A stretch of DNA of 64,000 nucleotides from Triglochin maritima (lineage: Eukaryota > Streptophyta > Magnoliopsida > Alismatales > Juncaginaceae). Positions within the stretch are counted from its first letter, which is position 1, and every line of letters begins with the position of its first letter. The stretch is taken from positions 15,912,501 through 15,976,500 of the forward strand of contig OY821787.1 in assembly GCA_963682175.1 (NCBI GenBank), in the 5' to 3' direction. Below, in pieces: positions 34,090-45,160 of this stretch. Made by a program: the position numbers and the translations under genes. Below the pieces are notes generated by a model. It was not told where the DNA came from and made no database searches. It saw nothing but the letters and a program-made list of their open reading frames with translations.

Positions 34090-34960
34090 ATAAAGCACAT
34101 AAGTAGAACTCATATATATCCGACAACTTCAGCAATCTCCATTAACTTTTACTCCACTCATTTTATCTGATTCCGACTATCAGCATCACTGTGATTAACC
34201 CAGATATATCTGGTTACCCTCAGATATATCTTATTGTTGGCTACCGCCAGATATATCTGATAGTATATTTGCATTAAACCAGGAATGAAATGCATGTAAT
34301 TAGAGTTTAGTTAAATGTTTCAAAAACCAAAACAAGAAATATCGAGTTACCCTATATATATTCGGTTAACCCAAATAATCTTATTACCAACACAGATATA
34401 TCTTATTACTAACATCTTTGTGGTTACCCCAGATATATCTGGCTACCAACATTACTGTGGTTACCCTAGATAATCAGATATATCCTGAGTTTATGCATGC
34501 GGTGAATGAGATAAAATGAGTGGAGTAAAGTTAATGGAGATTGTTGGAGTAGTTGGATATATCTGACCTAAATATATCTAGCCAAAAGTGTTTGCAGATA
34601 TAAAATTCCAAAGCCAAATATCTGACCCAAATATATCTGATGCAACTTGATCAATTTGACAACAAAATCAGATCCAGTTATATCTGGATGTGTGGATATC
34701 CAGATATATCTACATCTGAATGTGTGGATGTGCATATATATTTGGATGTGTGGATATGCAGATATATCAGACTACTCCACAAGTACATAAGTAGAACTCA
34801 TATATATCCGACTACTCCAACAATCTCCATTAACTTCACTCCACTCATTTTATCTCATTCACCACATGCAAACTCAATCTACATGCATAAACTTTGGATG
34901 TATCTGATTATCTAGGGTAACCATAGTGATATAGGTAGCTAGATATATCTGGAATAGTCA
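34090..34960. repeat. foldback repeat rich in CAGATATATCTG palindromes
   Basis: A segment of about 150 bp at 34420-34570 recurs inverted at about 34795-34955; the shared wording includes CTCCATTAACTT-ACTCCACTC and CTAGATAATCAGATATATC. A third copy of the same block lies at 34105-34170. Between the arms, GGATGTGTGGATATSCAGATATATC is tandemly repeated (34685-34770). The CAGATATATCTG core is itself palindromic and recurs throughout. It looks like a non-autonomous DNA element or foldback cluster; the family is unknown. Confidence 0.6.
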
Positions 34961-36042
34961 CATATGCAAAATAAAAAATAAAAAAAATAAATTGAGTGGA
35001 AGTGTCGAAGAGAGAATAAAATGACTGGAAGTGTGAGAAGAGAGAGAATGAGTGTGAGACATTTGTTAATGGAAACCAAAAAAAAAACCTAAGAAATGAG
35101 CTCACGCAGCACTTCCCTTCTATTTAATTAACTTTCAAAAATATTTATTTTATTATTTTATACTAACACAATCAATTTTTCTTTATTTTCATGCCACTAC
35201 AAAATTATCGTATCTACGTTGATGTCGTTAGATTCACGGTGAATACTTTCTCTTTTAACTAAATCATAAAATCATCACCAACTTTAATTGAGTCCTTGAA
35301 CTCCTCTCAGTCTCAACCATGGAATTTTTTTTCTACTTACAATAACAAATAAGATGAACAAGTCTTAATAAGCGGGTTTCTTGTATTCAAAATTACAAAT
35401 GTATTAACAAAATAATGTAATATTAAATTAACAACATCAACATTGCTAATACCTATCATTAATTTGATAAGTTGTCACATCACTAACGATAACAAATGCA
35501 AACTAACGTAATGGCTGAAGCATAAATATATAAATTTCGCAATAGCATATGAATATAGGAGTTTTTCTATGACATCAAAATAAATTCGCTAGAAATGATG
35601 ACATCATGATAAAACATGTGTGTTTTATTGACAAGCAAGCACAAAACTATTTCTAATTCTATTGTTTTTATTTGATCACGAAATTGTGTTGGTAGTTGAA
35701 AAGCTTTATAGTTATATGATTGATGACCTACTCTGGAAGAATGTGAATAAACTCTAATCGGGATCTAAAGCAAACAATACGGAATTAAAATGCAATTAAG
35801 AATGAGATAGGTAAACCCCACTAAAAAGAGTGTTTACTATCCATGGGGCGACACCAATATCGAGAACGAAAATGATTTGTTGACACGATGCGTCCCGGAC
35901 GCCGTCTGACGTTGTCAATCTAGTCAGCAAAAGTCACATATTTATCAAATATTTAATTAAATCACATATTATTCATTTGTTTTGTGTCACATCATACACA
36001 CACTAAACTACGTGACCTTTGGTTTCCACCCTACATATCTCT
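34961..36042. other. AT-rich spacer, no gene seen
   Basis: No recognisable coding sequence or structured repeat up to the ribose-5-phosphate isomerase fragment. Confidence 0.5.
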
Positions 36043-36245
36043 TCAAAACCTTTCAGTCTCCATCATTTTCTCCCAGTGCAAAGACCCGTCACGGCCTTTG
36101 ACGAGGTGAGGTGTCGACGGAGAGTCAATAACGGGGTGGAAGGCGAGATCGGTAAGAGGCATGCCGAGGGAGACAGCGCGGGAGTGAGTCTTGAGGTAGG
36201 TGGGGACGCCGACGACGTTGGTTAGGACGTCGCGGTGAAGTTGGT
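36043..36245 (-). pseudogene. ribose-5-phosphate isomerase fragment, distal part
   Basis: Minus-strand coding reads LTNVVGVPTYLKTHSRAVSLG, then MPLTDLAFHPVID and HLVKGRDGSLHWEKMME, then a stop at 36043. This is the order found in ribose-5-phosphate isomerase A, the pentose-phosphate/Calvin-cycle enzyme that interconverts ribose-5-P and ribulose-5-P. The strongly conserved DGADE active-site loop expected after HPVID is missing (SPSTP instead), and the last two-thirds of the protein is absent. Element H splits it from its proximal part (43296-43355). It is a GC-rich island in AT-rich DNA, so probably a captured or decayed gene fragment. Confidence 0.75.
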
Positions 36246-37430
36246 TGATGCATTGCATACATTGCATCATATGTCGTTCATTTAGATTAACTTTATATCA
36301 ATAAATGCTATTAAGGTATGTGTTTAGTCTTATTTACAGAATACATGGACCTGAATGCAAATTACCCATATCCCGAGCATAAACGCGTGCAAAAGACTCA
36401 TTTCTGTCATAAAGACCAAGTTCCAGATTATCGGGGTTCAAATTGAAGTTCATCCAAGCGTAAAAGCATTCAAAGACCTAATTACAAAAAAACCAAGGAA
36501 TTAAGCACAAAAATGTCAGGGACTTAATTGCAAAAAGCCGAGGACCCGACTGCAAATTACGAGTACCAAAAACATTTGGAAAAAAATCAATTTGGATCTC
36601 CAAATATATGAAGAAATTAATTCGGAGCTCAGAAGAAAGGAAAGAAATCAATCCGGACGCGCAAAAGACAACTAAATCATACCATAAACACACAGAAAAA
36701 TTTCGGATCAAATCTGATCCAGAATTGCGGCGATTCCGCCGCACATTACATGTAAATTGCGGGGTTTCCGCCGCACCCCTGTCGATCCGCGGGTCGCGCT
36801 TTTGTCCAGTTGCGTGTTGACGCATGTACTTTCCTATTTTATACTTGGGTCCCTTGTATCGGCTATAAATAAACCCGAGATTATGTTGTAAAAAAACTTG
36901 GTTTTATTCCATTCTTTAGCAATAAAGTTCTGTTGGTTTATTTCGTGTTTTTAGTTTTCTTTCGTAGTTTCTCTAGGACCCCTTCTCATTCCCTCCATCC
37001 ATGAGTTTCTAACTCTCTCCAAAGGGTGGGGGTGACGGATTTAGGGTGACGAGAAGAAGAATGGTGTTATTATTTTAATTTCGTGTTAGTATATTTTGAT
37101 TACTTGAGTTTATGTGAAGTCATTTATCATGTAATGCTTTATAACTAATGTGATTTATTATAAGTTTCAGATTTCTCTAAACAAAACCCGATATCTAAAC
37201 CCCCACCCGCTGGACTCTCATCAATATTTGCTTTATTCTTAGTTTGTTTTTGTTGTTCTTGCTTTAGAAAATTAAAAATCCAAAATCTCAAACCAACCTT
37301 ATTTCTCTCTCTTTCTTTCCTTAATCGAAAATCACAAAAATAACAATATCTCTCCCTCCTTGTGTTCGACCCGTACTTGTGACGTCTTCATTGACGCCAT
37401 GCACTTGCGGTATAAATAAAATTCTCATCA
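36246..37430 (+). repeat. 5' LTR of element H
   Basis: It starts TGATGCATTGCATACATTG and ends ATTCTCATCA. TATAAATA at 36864-36871 is the likely TATA box. Its end shares the GTGCACTTGCGGT wording of the A and E LTRs apart from one base. Confidence 0.9.
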
Positions 37431-37436
37431 AGTTTT

Positions 37437-37454
37437 TGGGGCCGTTGCCGGGGA
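37437..37454 (+). other. outer primer-binding site of element H
   Basis: TGGGGCCGTTGCCGGGGA, six bases after the LTR. It complements the 3' end of tRNA-Asp except for one C-to-G difference. Confidence 0.7.
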
Positions 37455-37972
37455 GGCGACGAAGATTTTGTTTAGTTTTGGTGATTTCGAATCTTTTTTG
37501 TTTATCGTGTGCGCGATCTAACTATTTGGGTTTGCGTTTCAGGAGACAACGGAGTGCGCGGCGAAATCCGGGCACAGTCGGAGCAAGAAGGGCGGCGAAA
37601 TCGCCGCACCTAAAGAACAATATGCGGCGGATCCGTCGCATGTCTGAAGCATCTGGCTTCAATTTTTTCTAGGGTCGTCTCCATCACTGGGTGGACGCGT
37701 AGAGCAACTGGAAATTTTCGAGAGCGGGCGGCGAACCTGACTAAGCGTGCGTAGGTAACCATTGTTGCATTTTCCTCGTAATTTCTATTTTCGGAAAGTT
37801 TCCTTTTTGTAGAACTGCACGTGTTAAGCTCAAATTCCATAATTGGCAATAATTCAACTCTGACCTAAAAATTAGCAAAATTAGAAAGACTTAGTGCATG
37901 CATCATATAGTGTTTTGTTTGCATTATTCTTGCTAAATTCTTGCAAATTATGTTTTGTTGAAAAGTGCTGGA

Positions 37973-38533
37973 GGCAAGGTACGTGCGCGGTTTTTATCGA
38001 TTGCATTTAAGCATATAATTTAGTTTGCATACAACCTTGCAATTGTCCCCCAACTAAAGACCAATGTTTGACTATCTTTGCTAGATTTAAGTTAAACTAT
38101 CTTAAGGGCAACTTCGTAGGAAAATATACGGTGGGGACTTCATCACCCTTCCGTGGCCCACAAATCACAATCCTAAAGTGTCACCCAAGCCTTAAAATTA
38201 AAATCAATTAGACATTGGCCCCTAAGGACTCGGACTCAATTAAATTCAAACAAATCTTCTCCTTAATTGAGTCCGAGTCCTTAGGGGCCAATGTCTAATT
38301 GAATTTTAATTTTAAGGCTTGGGTGACACTTTAGGATTGTGATTTGTGGGCCACGGAAGGGTGATGAAATCCCCACCGTATCTTTTCCTACGGAGTTGCC
38401 CTTAAGATAGTTTAACTTAAATCTAGCAAAGATAGTCAAACATTGGTCTTTAGTTGGGGGACAATTGCAAGGTTGTATGCAAACTAAATTATATGTTTAA
38501 ATGCAATCGATAAAAACCACGCACATACTTGCC
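37973..38533. repeat. 271-bp-arm inverted repeat in element H leader
   Basis: Arm 37973-38243 and arm 38263-38533 are reverse complements at roughly 95% identity with near-equal length, separated by 19 nt (38244-38262). The first arm carries the leader block in the same orientation as in A and E; the second is an inverted copy. RNA from here would fold into a very long hairpin. Confidence 0.9.
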
Positions 38534-38606
38534 ACGTCTTCATTGACGCCGTGCACTTGCGGTATAAATAAAATTCTCATCACGTTTTTGGCGCCGTTGC
38601 CGGGAC
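38534..38606 (+). other. duplicated LTR end and inner primer site, element H
   Basis: 38534-38582 repeats the last 49 bp of the LTR (ACGTCTTCATTGACGCC ... TTCTCATCA). TGGCGCCGTTGCCGGGAC (38589-38606), a good tRNA-Asp match, follows, and the gag frame opens directly after it. This is a second LTR-PBS junction inside the element. Confidence 0.85.
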
Positions 38607-38693
38607 TTGAGCAATCGACTCTCACGAGGTCATCTAGATTCCAGTCTAGAGCTTAGCCCAAATCCACCTGTTGCACCACCTCACCCAGATCCA

Positions 38694-41116
38694 ATGGGTG
38701 AGAATGTAGTGGACCCACCTAGGACTCTGAGGGATTGGTGCTACCCAACGATGGCTGCTCAGCCATCGTGCATCGTTATGCCCATCATATCGGGTCGCGA
38801 CTTCGAACTAAAGGCACAATACATGAGTATGTTGCCCAAGTTCACCTCTAAGGAAGACCCATATCTCTTCCTTAGAGAATTTCAGGAAATCTGCTCCCTT
38901 ATGCAATACCATCATATCTCTGAGGATGCAGTGCGTCTTAAATTCGTGCCTCTAGCACTGAAGGACGACGCTAAGAAATGACTATATAGTCTAGCCGGAA
39001 GATCTATTAGGAGTTGGGCCGAGTTTGTTCAAGTATTCTTAAAGAAATATTTCCCCAACCATAAGACTATTAGGATTAGGAATGAAATTGTTGCATTCGT
39101 TCAATCTGAGAACGAGCTGTTCTATTCCTATTTAGAAAGATTTAAAAGTCTGTTGACCCAATGCCCTCATCATGGAATTCCAAGATGGCAATTGTGCCAA
39201 ATTATTTATGAGGGATTGACACCTACATCTAGGGTTATGGTAGAATCTGTAAGCCAAGGAAACTTCATGTCCAAAAATGAGAATGATGCTTGGACTTTTC
39301 TTAAGGATTTAGCCGAAAATAGTATGCAATGGGACAATGCTAGAGCACCGAATAACCCGAGTATTGGATCTAGAATAGCAAGTCAACCCAAACCAGGTGT
39401 CTTAGTTGTAGATGCTACTGTAGCTGCTGAAGCAAAACTAGCTACCCTTATGCGTAGAATGGAAAGTCTAGAGCTAAAAACCCGACCCTAGTAAATCAAG
39501 CATCTTCTATCCCTTGCTCTAGATGTGGTCAAACTGGTCATATAATGGAGGATTGTGCGGACTTGGAACAAGTTAATGCCGCATTTAACCATTCTAGAAA
39601 TGACCCATACGCATCAACCTATAACCCGGGTTGATGTAATCATCCCAATTTTTCTTGGAGCCAACAATTTCAACCTCCTAGAGAACAACCAAACCCGTAT
39701 AACCAAAATAATACATCATCTGGGTTTAGTAACAATGGAGATTATGATGTTAGGTTGACAAGCTTGGAAAATTTGGTTAAGACTTTTATGCAAACAACCA
39801 CCCAATCCTTCCAAAGGCTAGAAACACAAGTCAGCCAACTAGCACAAATAGTAGGTGAAAGAGAAAATGGTCAGTTTCCAAGTCAACATGAGGTGAATCC
39901 AAGACCTAATAATCAATATCAGCCCTATCAACAACCTCTAGGAAGTAACAACCCTAGACCGGTTCAAATGGTTCATAAGGAGGGACCGTTCCAACAATTA
40001 AATGCAGTTGTATCATTACGGTCCGGAAAACAAGTTGATAACAATGTGGTAAACTCTAGGGCTCCTAATCAATCTAGCCGTCAAACACCCACATGTGACC
40101 TAACCATTGAACCTGAAGTCCAATTTGAAAAGCCCAACCTACCTAGTCAACCTGACCCTATAACTCAACCTGAGCGAGTCTATGTTCCTAAAACCTCATT
40201 CCCCAATAGACTCAAGAAGAGCTCAAGTGCACAAATGGAGAAAATCTTGGAAGTATTTAAGCAAGTTAAGGTGAATATTCCACTCCTAGATATGATTCAA
40301 CAAATACCTGCTTATGCTAAATTCTTAAAGGATCTGTGCACTAAGAAGAGAAAAACGAACGTACCAAAGAAGACATTCTTAACTGCAAACATAAGCTCTA
40401 TTCTGTCCAACTCGTCTCCTATAAAGTATAAGGACCCTAGGTGTCCCACAATTTCATGTGCGATAGGAGATACTTTTATCAACAAAGCCCTTCTAGACCT
40501 TGGTGCTAGTGTTAACCTACTCCCGTTCTCTGTCTATGAGTAACTAAACCTTGGTCCACTAAAACCCTCTAAGACAACCCTTCAATTTGCTGATTGCTCT
40601 GTTAAGAAACCAAGAGGTACAGTTGAGGATGTTTTGATTAAGGTTGGTGATTTCATTTACCTAGTGGATTTTGTCGTTCTAGACACTGAACCTGTTGTCA
40701 ATCCTAAGAGACAAATCCCTGTAATACTAGGGAGACCATTTTTAGCCACTTCTGAAGCTTTGATAAATTGTCGAAATAGGCTCATGCAACTATCTTTTGG
40801 AAACTTAAAAGCTGAATTTAATATCTTTCATGTTGATAGTGAACCAGAAATAGTATGCAATAAAAGTGATGTTGTGATGAGATCGCGTATCTATAAGATT
40901 TCTGAATCAAATAAATCATCACAAAATCAAAAAGAAAGTGAGAAAAAAGGGAGTAATTCATCTACCCAACCACCATCACTCGAGCAAATAAGAGAACCAA
41001 CACATGTGAGGGGTGTGGAATCTTTACCTCAGGACTCTCAGGGCAACATGGGGAATAATTCAACTGGATACATGCACCAACATGGTGACATTCAATCCAG
41101 TTCTGACTATGGTTGA
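38694..41116 (+). pseudogene. gag-protease of element H, broken
   Basis: First in-frame ATG at 38694. The capsid-like region carries LREFQEICSLMQ, VPLALKDDAKK and HGIPRWQLCQIIYEGL. A CCHC knuckle (CSRCGQTGHIMEDC) lies at 39515, a linker (MEKILEVFKQVKVNIPLLD) near 40235, and a retropepsin with LLDLGASVNLLPFSVYE near 40493 and ILGRPFLATSEALI near 40727. Disruptions: TGA for Trp at 38979-38981, a frameshift at about 39480-39512, TGA for Trp at 39632-39634, and TAA at 40541-40543 where element A has Gln. The tail ends at 41116 without the GWRV segment of A and E. It cannot make its own Gag. Confidence 0.88.
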
Positions 41117-41187
41117 CTCTGAGCAAATTCAATCCCTCTACCGCAACTTGACTTAGGTAATAAGTGCATTTGCTTTATCTTTGCATA

Positions 41188-41225
41188 CATTGAGGACAAT
41201 GCATGATTTAGGTGTGGGGTGGGTG
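41188..41225 (+). other. internal polypurine-like motif, element H
   Basis: CATTGAGGACAATGCATGAT followed by TTAGGTGTGGGGTGGGTG just after the coding region, matching the motif in A (11106-11144) and E (59677-59715). The G run is interrupted by T here. Confidence 0.55.
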
Positions 41226-42007
41226 TTTATCTATCTATCTATCTATATATTCTGTTCGTTTAAAAAAAATTCAATGCTCCATGACATAGCTTAAGAATGA
41301 ACTGCCAAAACCCGTGTACAAATTGCATTGAGTTTTTTTTCTTTATTATATAGTTCTGCTTGTAGAAACTATGACATAAATCTAAGTTCCAAAGAAATAA
41401 CCCATTACCCTTTAAGACATGTATGCACTTAAATTGGATGAATCAAATCTTTGAAGTGGTTGATAAAAAACAGAGGTTGAGGAAAATATACCGGGAAGTG
41501 TGGACTTCTAATAGCAATTAAGCATTGAGTAAAAAAAGTGAGGAAATCACATTTTGCAAAATGATTACAAAAACCCAAGCCTCCGAGTCACTGGTCCGTA
41601 GGGGTATCTTAAAACCCGGTAACTTAAGTCTGCCAGCTCGGGATTATCGACCAAACTCGCTACACGAATGCAGAAAGGGTAAAAAAGTCAAAAAAAGCAA
41701 ATGTGTTGAATCACTTTAAGATACTCAAGACCCAAAGTTAAAAGAATGATCCATGCCATGGTTGATCCGAATGATACTTCACCACCAGAAGAGGCGTGCA
41801 AAAATAATCTAAGTGATAACATGTGTAGAAGGGTTAGTGGTGTGAATATTGGAGGAATGAAGACCAAGTCAGGTTTTTTATGAGTTCGATTTATATAATG
41901 ATCATGCAAGAATTCTAAGTGAGATGTATAAGTTGAGGTGGAGATATTGAGAGTTATTAATGAAATGTTGAATTAAGACTTTGTGGGTGTGTCAACTGAA
42001 AACCCTC

Positions 42008-42075
42008 ACGAGAAAAAACTCGTCCTCTAAGGAAACCTAGGGGTTTAAAGGCTTGTTGCACATGCTAAGTGCAAC
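42008..42075 (+). other. conserved three-hairpin block, element H
   Basis: ACGAG-(AAAAAA)-CTCGT, then directly CCTCTAAG-(GAAA)-CCTAGGGG with one A-C mismatch, then GTTGCAC-(ATGCTAA)-GTGCAAC. Total 68 nt, as in A, C and E. Relative to those, the second pair of stem 1 is swapped from G-C to C-G. Confidence 0.7.
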
Positions 42076-42156
42076 CGTGATTCCTACGAAAGTGAGTTAG
42101 GATTTCCCTGTTTTCATTTTTCTTATATTTTGTTTTGCTATGGACTAGCAAAATCT

Positions 42157-42171
42157 AGGTGTGGGGGTATT
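42157..42171 (+). other. polypurine tract of element H
   Basis: AGGTGTGGGGGTATT directly before the 3' LTR. Confidence 0.85.
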
Positions 42172-43295
42172 TGATGCATTGCATACATTGCATCATATGT
42201 CGTTCATTTAGATTAACTTTATATCAATAAATGCTACTAAGGTATGTGTTTAGTCTTATTTACAGAATACATGGACCTGAATGCAAATTACCCATATCCC
42301 GAGCATAAACGCATGCAAAAGACTTATTTCTGTCATAAAGACCAAGTTCCAGATTATCGGGGTTCAAATTGAAGTCCAACCAAGCGTAAAAGCATTCAAA
42401 GACCTAATTACAAAAATGCCAAGGACTTAAGCACAAAAAGGTCAGGGACTTTCAATTTGGATCTCCAAATATATGAAGAAATTAATTCGAAGCTCAGAAG
42501 AAAGGAAAGAAATCAATCCGGACGCGCAAAAGACAACTAAATCATACCATAAACACACAGAAAAAATCCGGATCAAATCTGATCCAGAATTGCGGCGATT
42601 CCGCCGCACATTACATGTAAATTGCGGGGTTTCCGCCGCACCCATGTCGATCCGCGGGTCGCGCTTTTGTCCAGTTGCGTGTTGACGCGTGTACTTTCCT
42701 ATTTTATACTTGGGTCCCTTGTATCGACTATAAATAAACCCGAGATTATGTTGTAAAAAAACTTGGTTTTATTCCATTCTTTAGCAATAAAGTTCTGTTG
42801 GTTTATTTCGTGTTTTTAGTTTTCTTTCGTAGTTTCTCTAGGACCCCTTCTCCTTCCCTCCATCCATGAGTTTCTAACTCTCTCCAAAGGGTGGGGGTGA
42901 CGGATTTAGGGTGACGAGAAGAAGAATGATGTTATTATTTTAATTTCGTGTTAGTATATTTTGATTACTTGAGTTTATGTGAAGTCATTTATCATGTAAT
43001 GCTTTATAACTAATGTGATTTATTATAAGTTTCAGATTTCTCTAAACAAAACCTGATATCTAAACCCCCACCCGCTGGACTCTCATCCATATTTGCTTTA
43101 TTCTTAGTTTGTTTTTGTTGTTCTTGCTTTAGAAAATTAAAAATCCAAAATCTCAAACCAACTTTATTTCTCTCTCTTTCTTTTCTTAATCGAAAATCAC
43201 AAAAATAACAATATCTCTCCCTCCTTGTGTTCGACCCGTACTTGCCACGTCTTCATTGACACCGTGCACTTGCGGTATAAATAAAATTCTCATCA
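42172..43295 (+). repeat. 3' LTR of element H
   Basis: A 1124-bp LTR matching 36246-37430 apart from scattered substitutions and a deletion of about 60 bp. It ends TTCTCATCA and is followed by the target duplication TTGGT. Confidence 0.9.
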
Positions 43296-43355
43296 TTGGT
43301 CGACGAGGAGGAGGAAGTGGTCGGCGTTGGAGCCTGTCCCAAGACGAGGAGGCAG
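43296..43355 (-). pseudogene. ribose-5-phosphate isomerase fragment, proximal part
   Basis: Minus-strand coding reads LGTGSNADHFLLLVDQ, the phosphate-binding GTGS loop of ribose-5-phosphate isomerase A. It joins in frame to LHRDVLTNVVG once element H and one TTGGT copy are removed. Upstream of it the sequence becomes low-complexity TTTTTGG repeats with no start codon region, so the 5' end is lost. Confidence 0.7.
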
Positions 43356-43359
43356 AGGA

Positions 43360-43890
43360 ATGTGGTTCTTTGTAACTGATTTGAGTTTTTTGTATGATGT
43401 TTTTTGGGGAAAGTTTGGTTTTTGTGGCTGATTTGAAGTTTTTGGTTTTACTCTGTAATGGATCGGTCTTGATTTTTTGGAAGTGTGGTTCTTTGTAGCT
43501 AAATTGGGTTTTTTGTGTGGAGTTTTCAGGGAAAAGTTTGGTTCTTTGTGGTAGATTTGAAGTTTTTGATTTTTTCAATGATGGATCGATCTTGATTTTT
43601 TGATGTTATTTTGGAAATTTTGTTTCTTTGTAGTTTTTGTTATTTGTAGTTGTTTTGTTTTTTTGTGTGGTGTTGTTGGGAAAAGTTTGTTTCTTTGTAG
43701 CTAATTTGAGGTGTTGTGGTGATAATTTTTTTGGGGTTGTTAGTGTTTGTCTTGAATGTTTGGTTCTTTTTCTTTGATTTCGGTTTGTGGTGTTTCTGTC
43801 TAAAGTTGGCTTGTCTTTTGGGGGTTTCTGATTTGTTTTCGCGGAATTGGGTTTGATTTCGTGTTCTTGTTTGCTAATTTCAACTTGAGT
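43360..43890. repeat. T-rich tandem repeat, about 120-bp unit
   Basis: Units built on GTGGTTCTTTGTAGCTRATTTG, GGGAAAAGTTTG and GATTTGAAGTTTTTG repeat at about 43360, 43485 and 43610, becoming more degenerate towards 43880. The long minus-strand frames over this stretch are by-products of the repeat. Confidence 0.6.
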
Positions 43891-43894
43891 TGTT

Positions 43895-44262
43895 AAAAAG
43901 GACAAACCAATATGATAAGAATGACAAACACATGTGATAAAAAGTACAAACTCATACTTAAAATGGACAAATCACTACTTAAAATGACAAATCATTACTT
44001 AAAAAGGACAAAACCTCAACTTAAAATGGACAACCCACAAATATAAGAAGGACCGACCCAACTGTTAAAAATAACAAAACCATACTTAAAAAGGACAAAA
44101 TGATGCTATAAAAGGACAAACCTACACTAAAAATGACAAAATCATACGTAAACAGTACAAACTGGTACTTAATAAGGACAAACTCATATGCTAAAAATGA
44201 CAAACACAGATGTTAAAAATGACAAACTTATATGCTTAAAAGGACAAAACATTAACTCTTCA
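43895..44262. repeat. short-unit array TTAAAAAGGACAAAC
   Basis: About fifteen imperfect copies of a unit of roughly 24 bp with core WTAAAAAKGACAAAMY. Next to it, at 44281-44375, four units of GTTGCATTGGGAAACCAAA-type sequence follow. Confidence 0.7.
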
Positions 44263-44375
44263 TTTTACCTTTGTGTCTGAATGTTGCATGGGGAAACCAA
44301 AGGTTGCGTTGGAAAAGTAATAGTTGCATTAGGAAACCAAACGTTACAGTGGGAAACTAAATGTTGCATGTGACA

Positions 44376-45152
44376 CAAACATGTTATTTAATTAATTTCA
44401 AAAATAAAAAAAACATTTGACTGGACTACTGACTGAACTGACCACGTCAGGTGCATCACATCTGTGTACGACGACCCGAGAACACCCCCGAGTCACAAAC
44501 ACCACCCTTGCAGATATCATCTCATCCTACAAATCTCAAAGCTGATTTGACCGGAATGGGACGGTGCAACCAAGCTAAAACGGTCTCATGGATAGGATTA
44601 GTAACACTAAACTATACTGGCCACAGAAATCGAACGGTACGATCAAGTACCTACCATCTGATTGAATTAATGTTGAGGCATAATGGAGTTTATACCATCC
44701 CTAGAAGGTGATTATAATATGACAAATTGGGATATAGTCGTTGGGTTATAAAGTAGGAATCTGACAAATAATGATTATATTTTCGTATAAACTCTCACTA
44801 AAAGTTACATAATTGAACAACTCAAACCATAAGATTTGGGCGGACAATTTTACATGAAAACATGACACAAAAATACCATATTTGGGTTTCGAAATTTCAT
44901 GTTTTATGTCGTGCTAGAGGTATACGAATTGATTTTGTGTCGATTTTGTGTATCACTTGTCATGTACACGAAAGTACACAAAATACATGTTATTATTATA
45001 TATTTAACAAATTAAGTACGAGATAGTAGCTCTACAATGGTGCAGTGGAGGGATGCAGCCTTTGGACTCTAAGGAGGCAAGATCGAACCCCAACATGTTC
45101 CAATTTAAATGTTCTGGTAATACGATATTAAACAATTCCTAGGCTGACCACA
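44376..45152. other. spacer, no gene seen
   Basis: No domain was recognised in any frame. The segment at 45020-45125 (GTGCAGTGGAGGGATGCAGCC onward) resembles common plant intergenic repeats but is unassigned. Confidence 0.4.
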
Positions 45153-45160
45153 CCCTCATG

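Larger units (their letters stand above)
36246..43295 (+). mobile_element. gypsy element H (Athila-like, non-autonomous, rearranged leader)
   Basis: A 7.05 kb element with LTRs 36246-37430 and 42172-43295 and a perfect duplication TTGGT at 36241-36245 and 43296-43300. After the 5' LTR come a primer site (37437) and 0.5 kb of leader, then an inverted duplication (37973-38533), an LTR-end fragment with a second primer site (38589), a broken gag-protease (38607-41116), a non-coding tail with the three-hairpin block, and a polypurine tract. There is no pol. The second LTR lacks about 60 bp present in the first (around 36520-36585). Confidence 0.9.

Noticed and set aside
36478..36825. frame repeated at 42442-42645
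   Set aside because: Lies in the LTRs of element H and contains no known domain.
37437..37454. tRNA-Asp gene suspected from TGGCGCC-GTTGCCGGGGA
   Set aside because: Only the 3' 18 bases match, in antisense, right after LTRs; these are primer-binding sites, not a tRNA gene.
43186..43905. Lys/Thr-rich minus-strand frames
   Set aside because: Translations of T-rich tandem repeats; no conserved protein content.
44451..44711. 86-residue open frame in spacer
   Set aside because: No domain, no homologue recognised, surrounded by repeats; length is within chance expectation.
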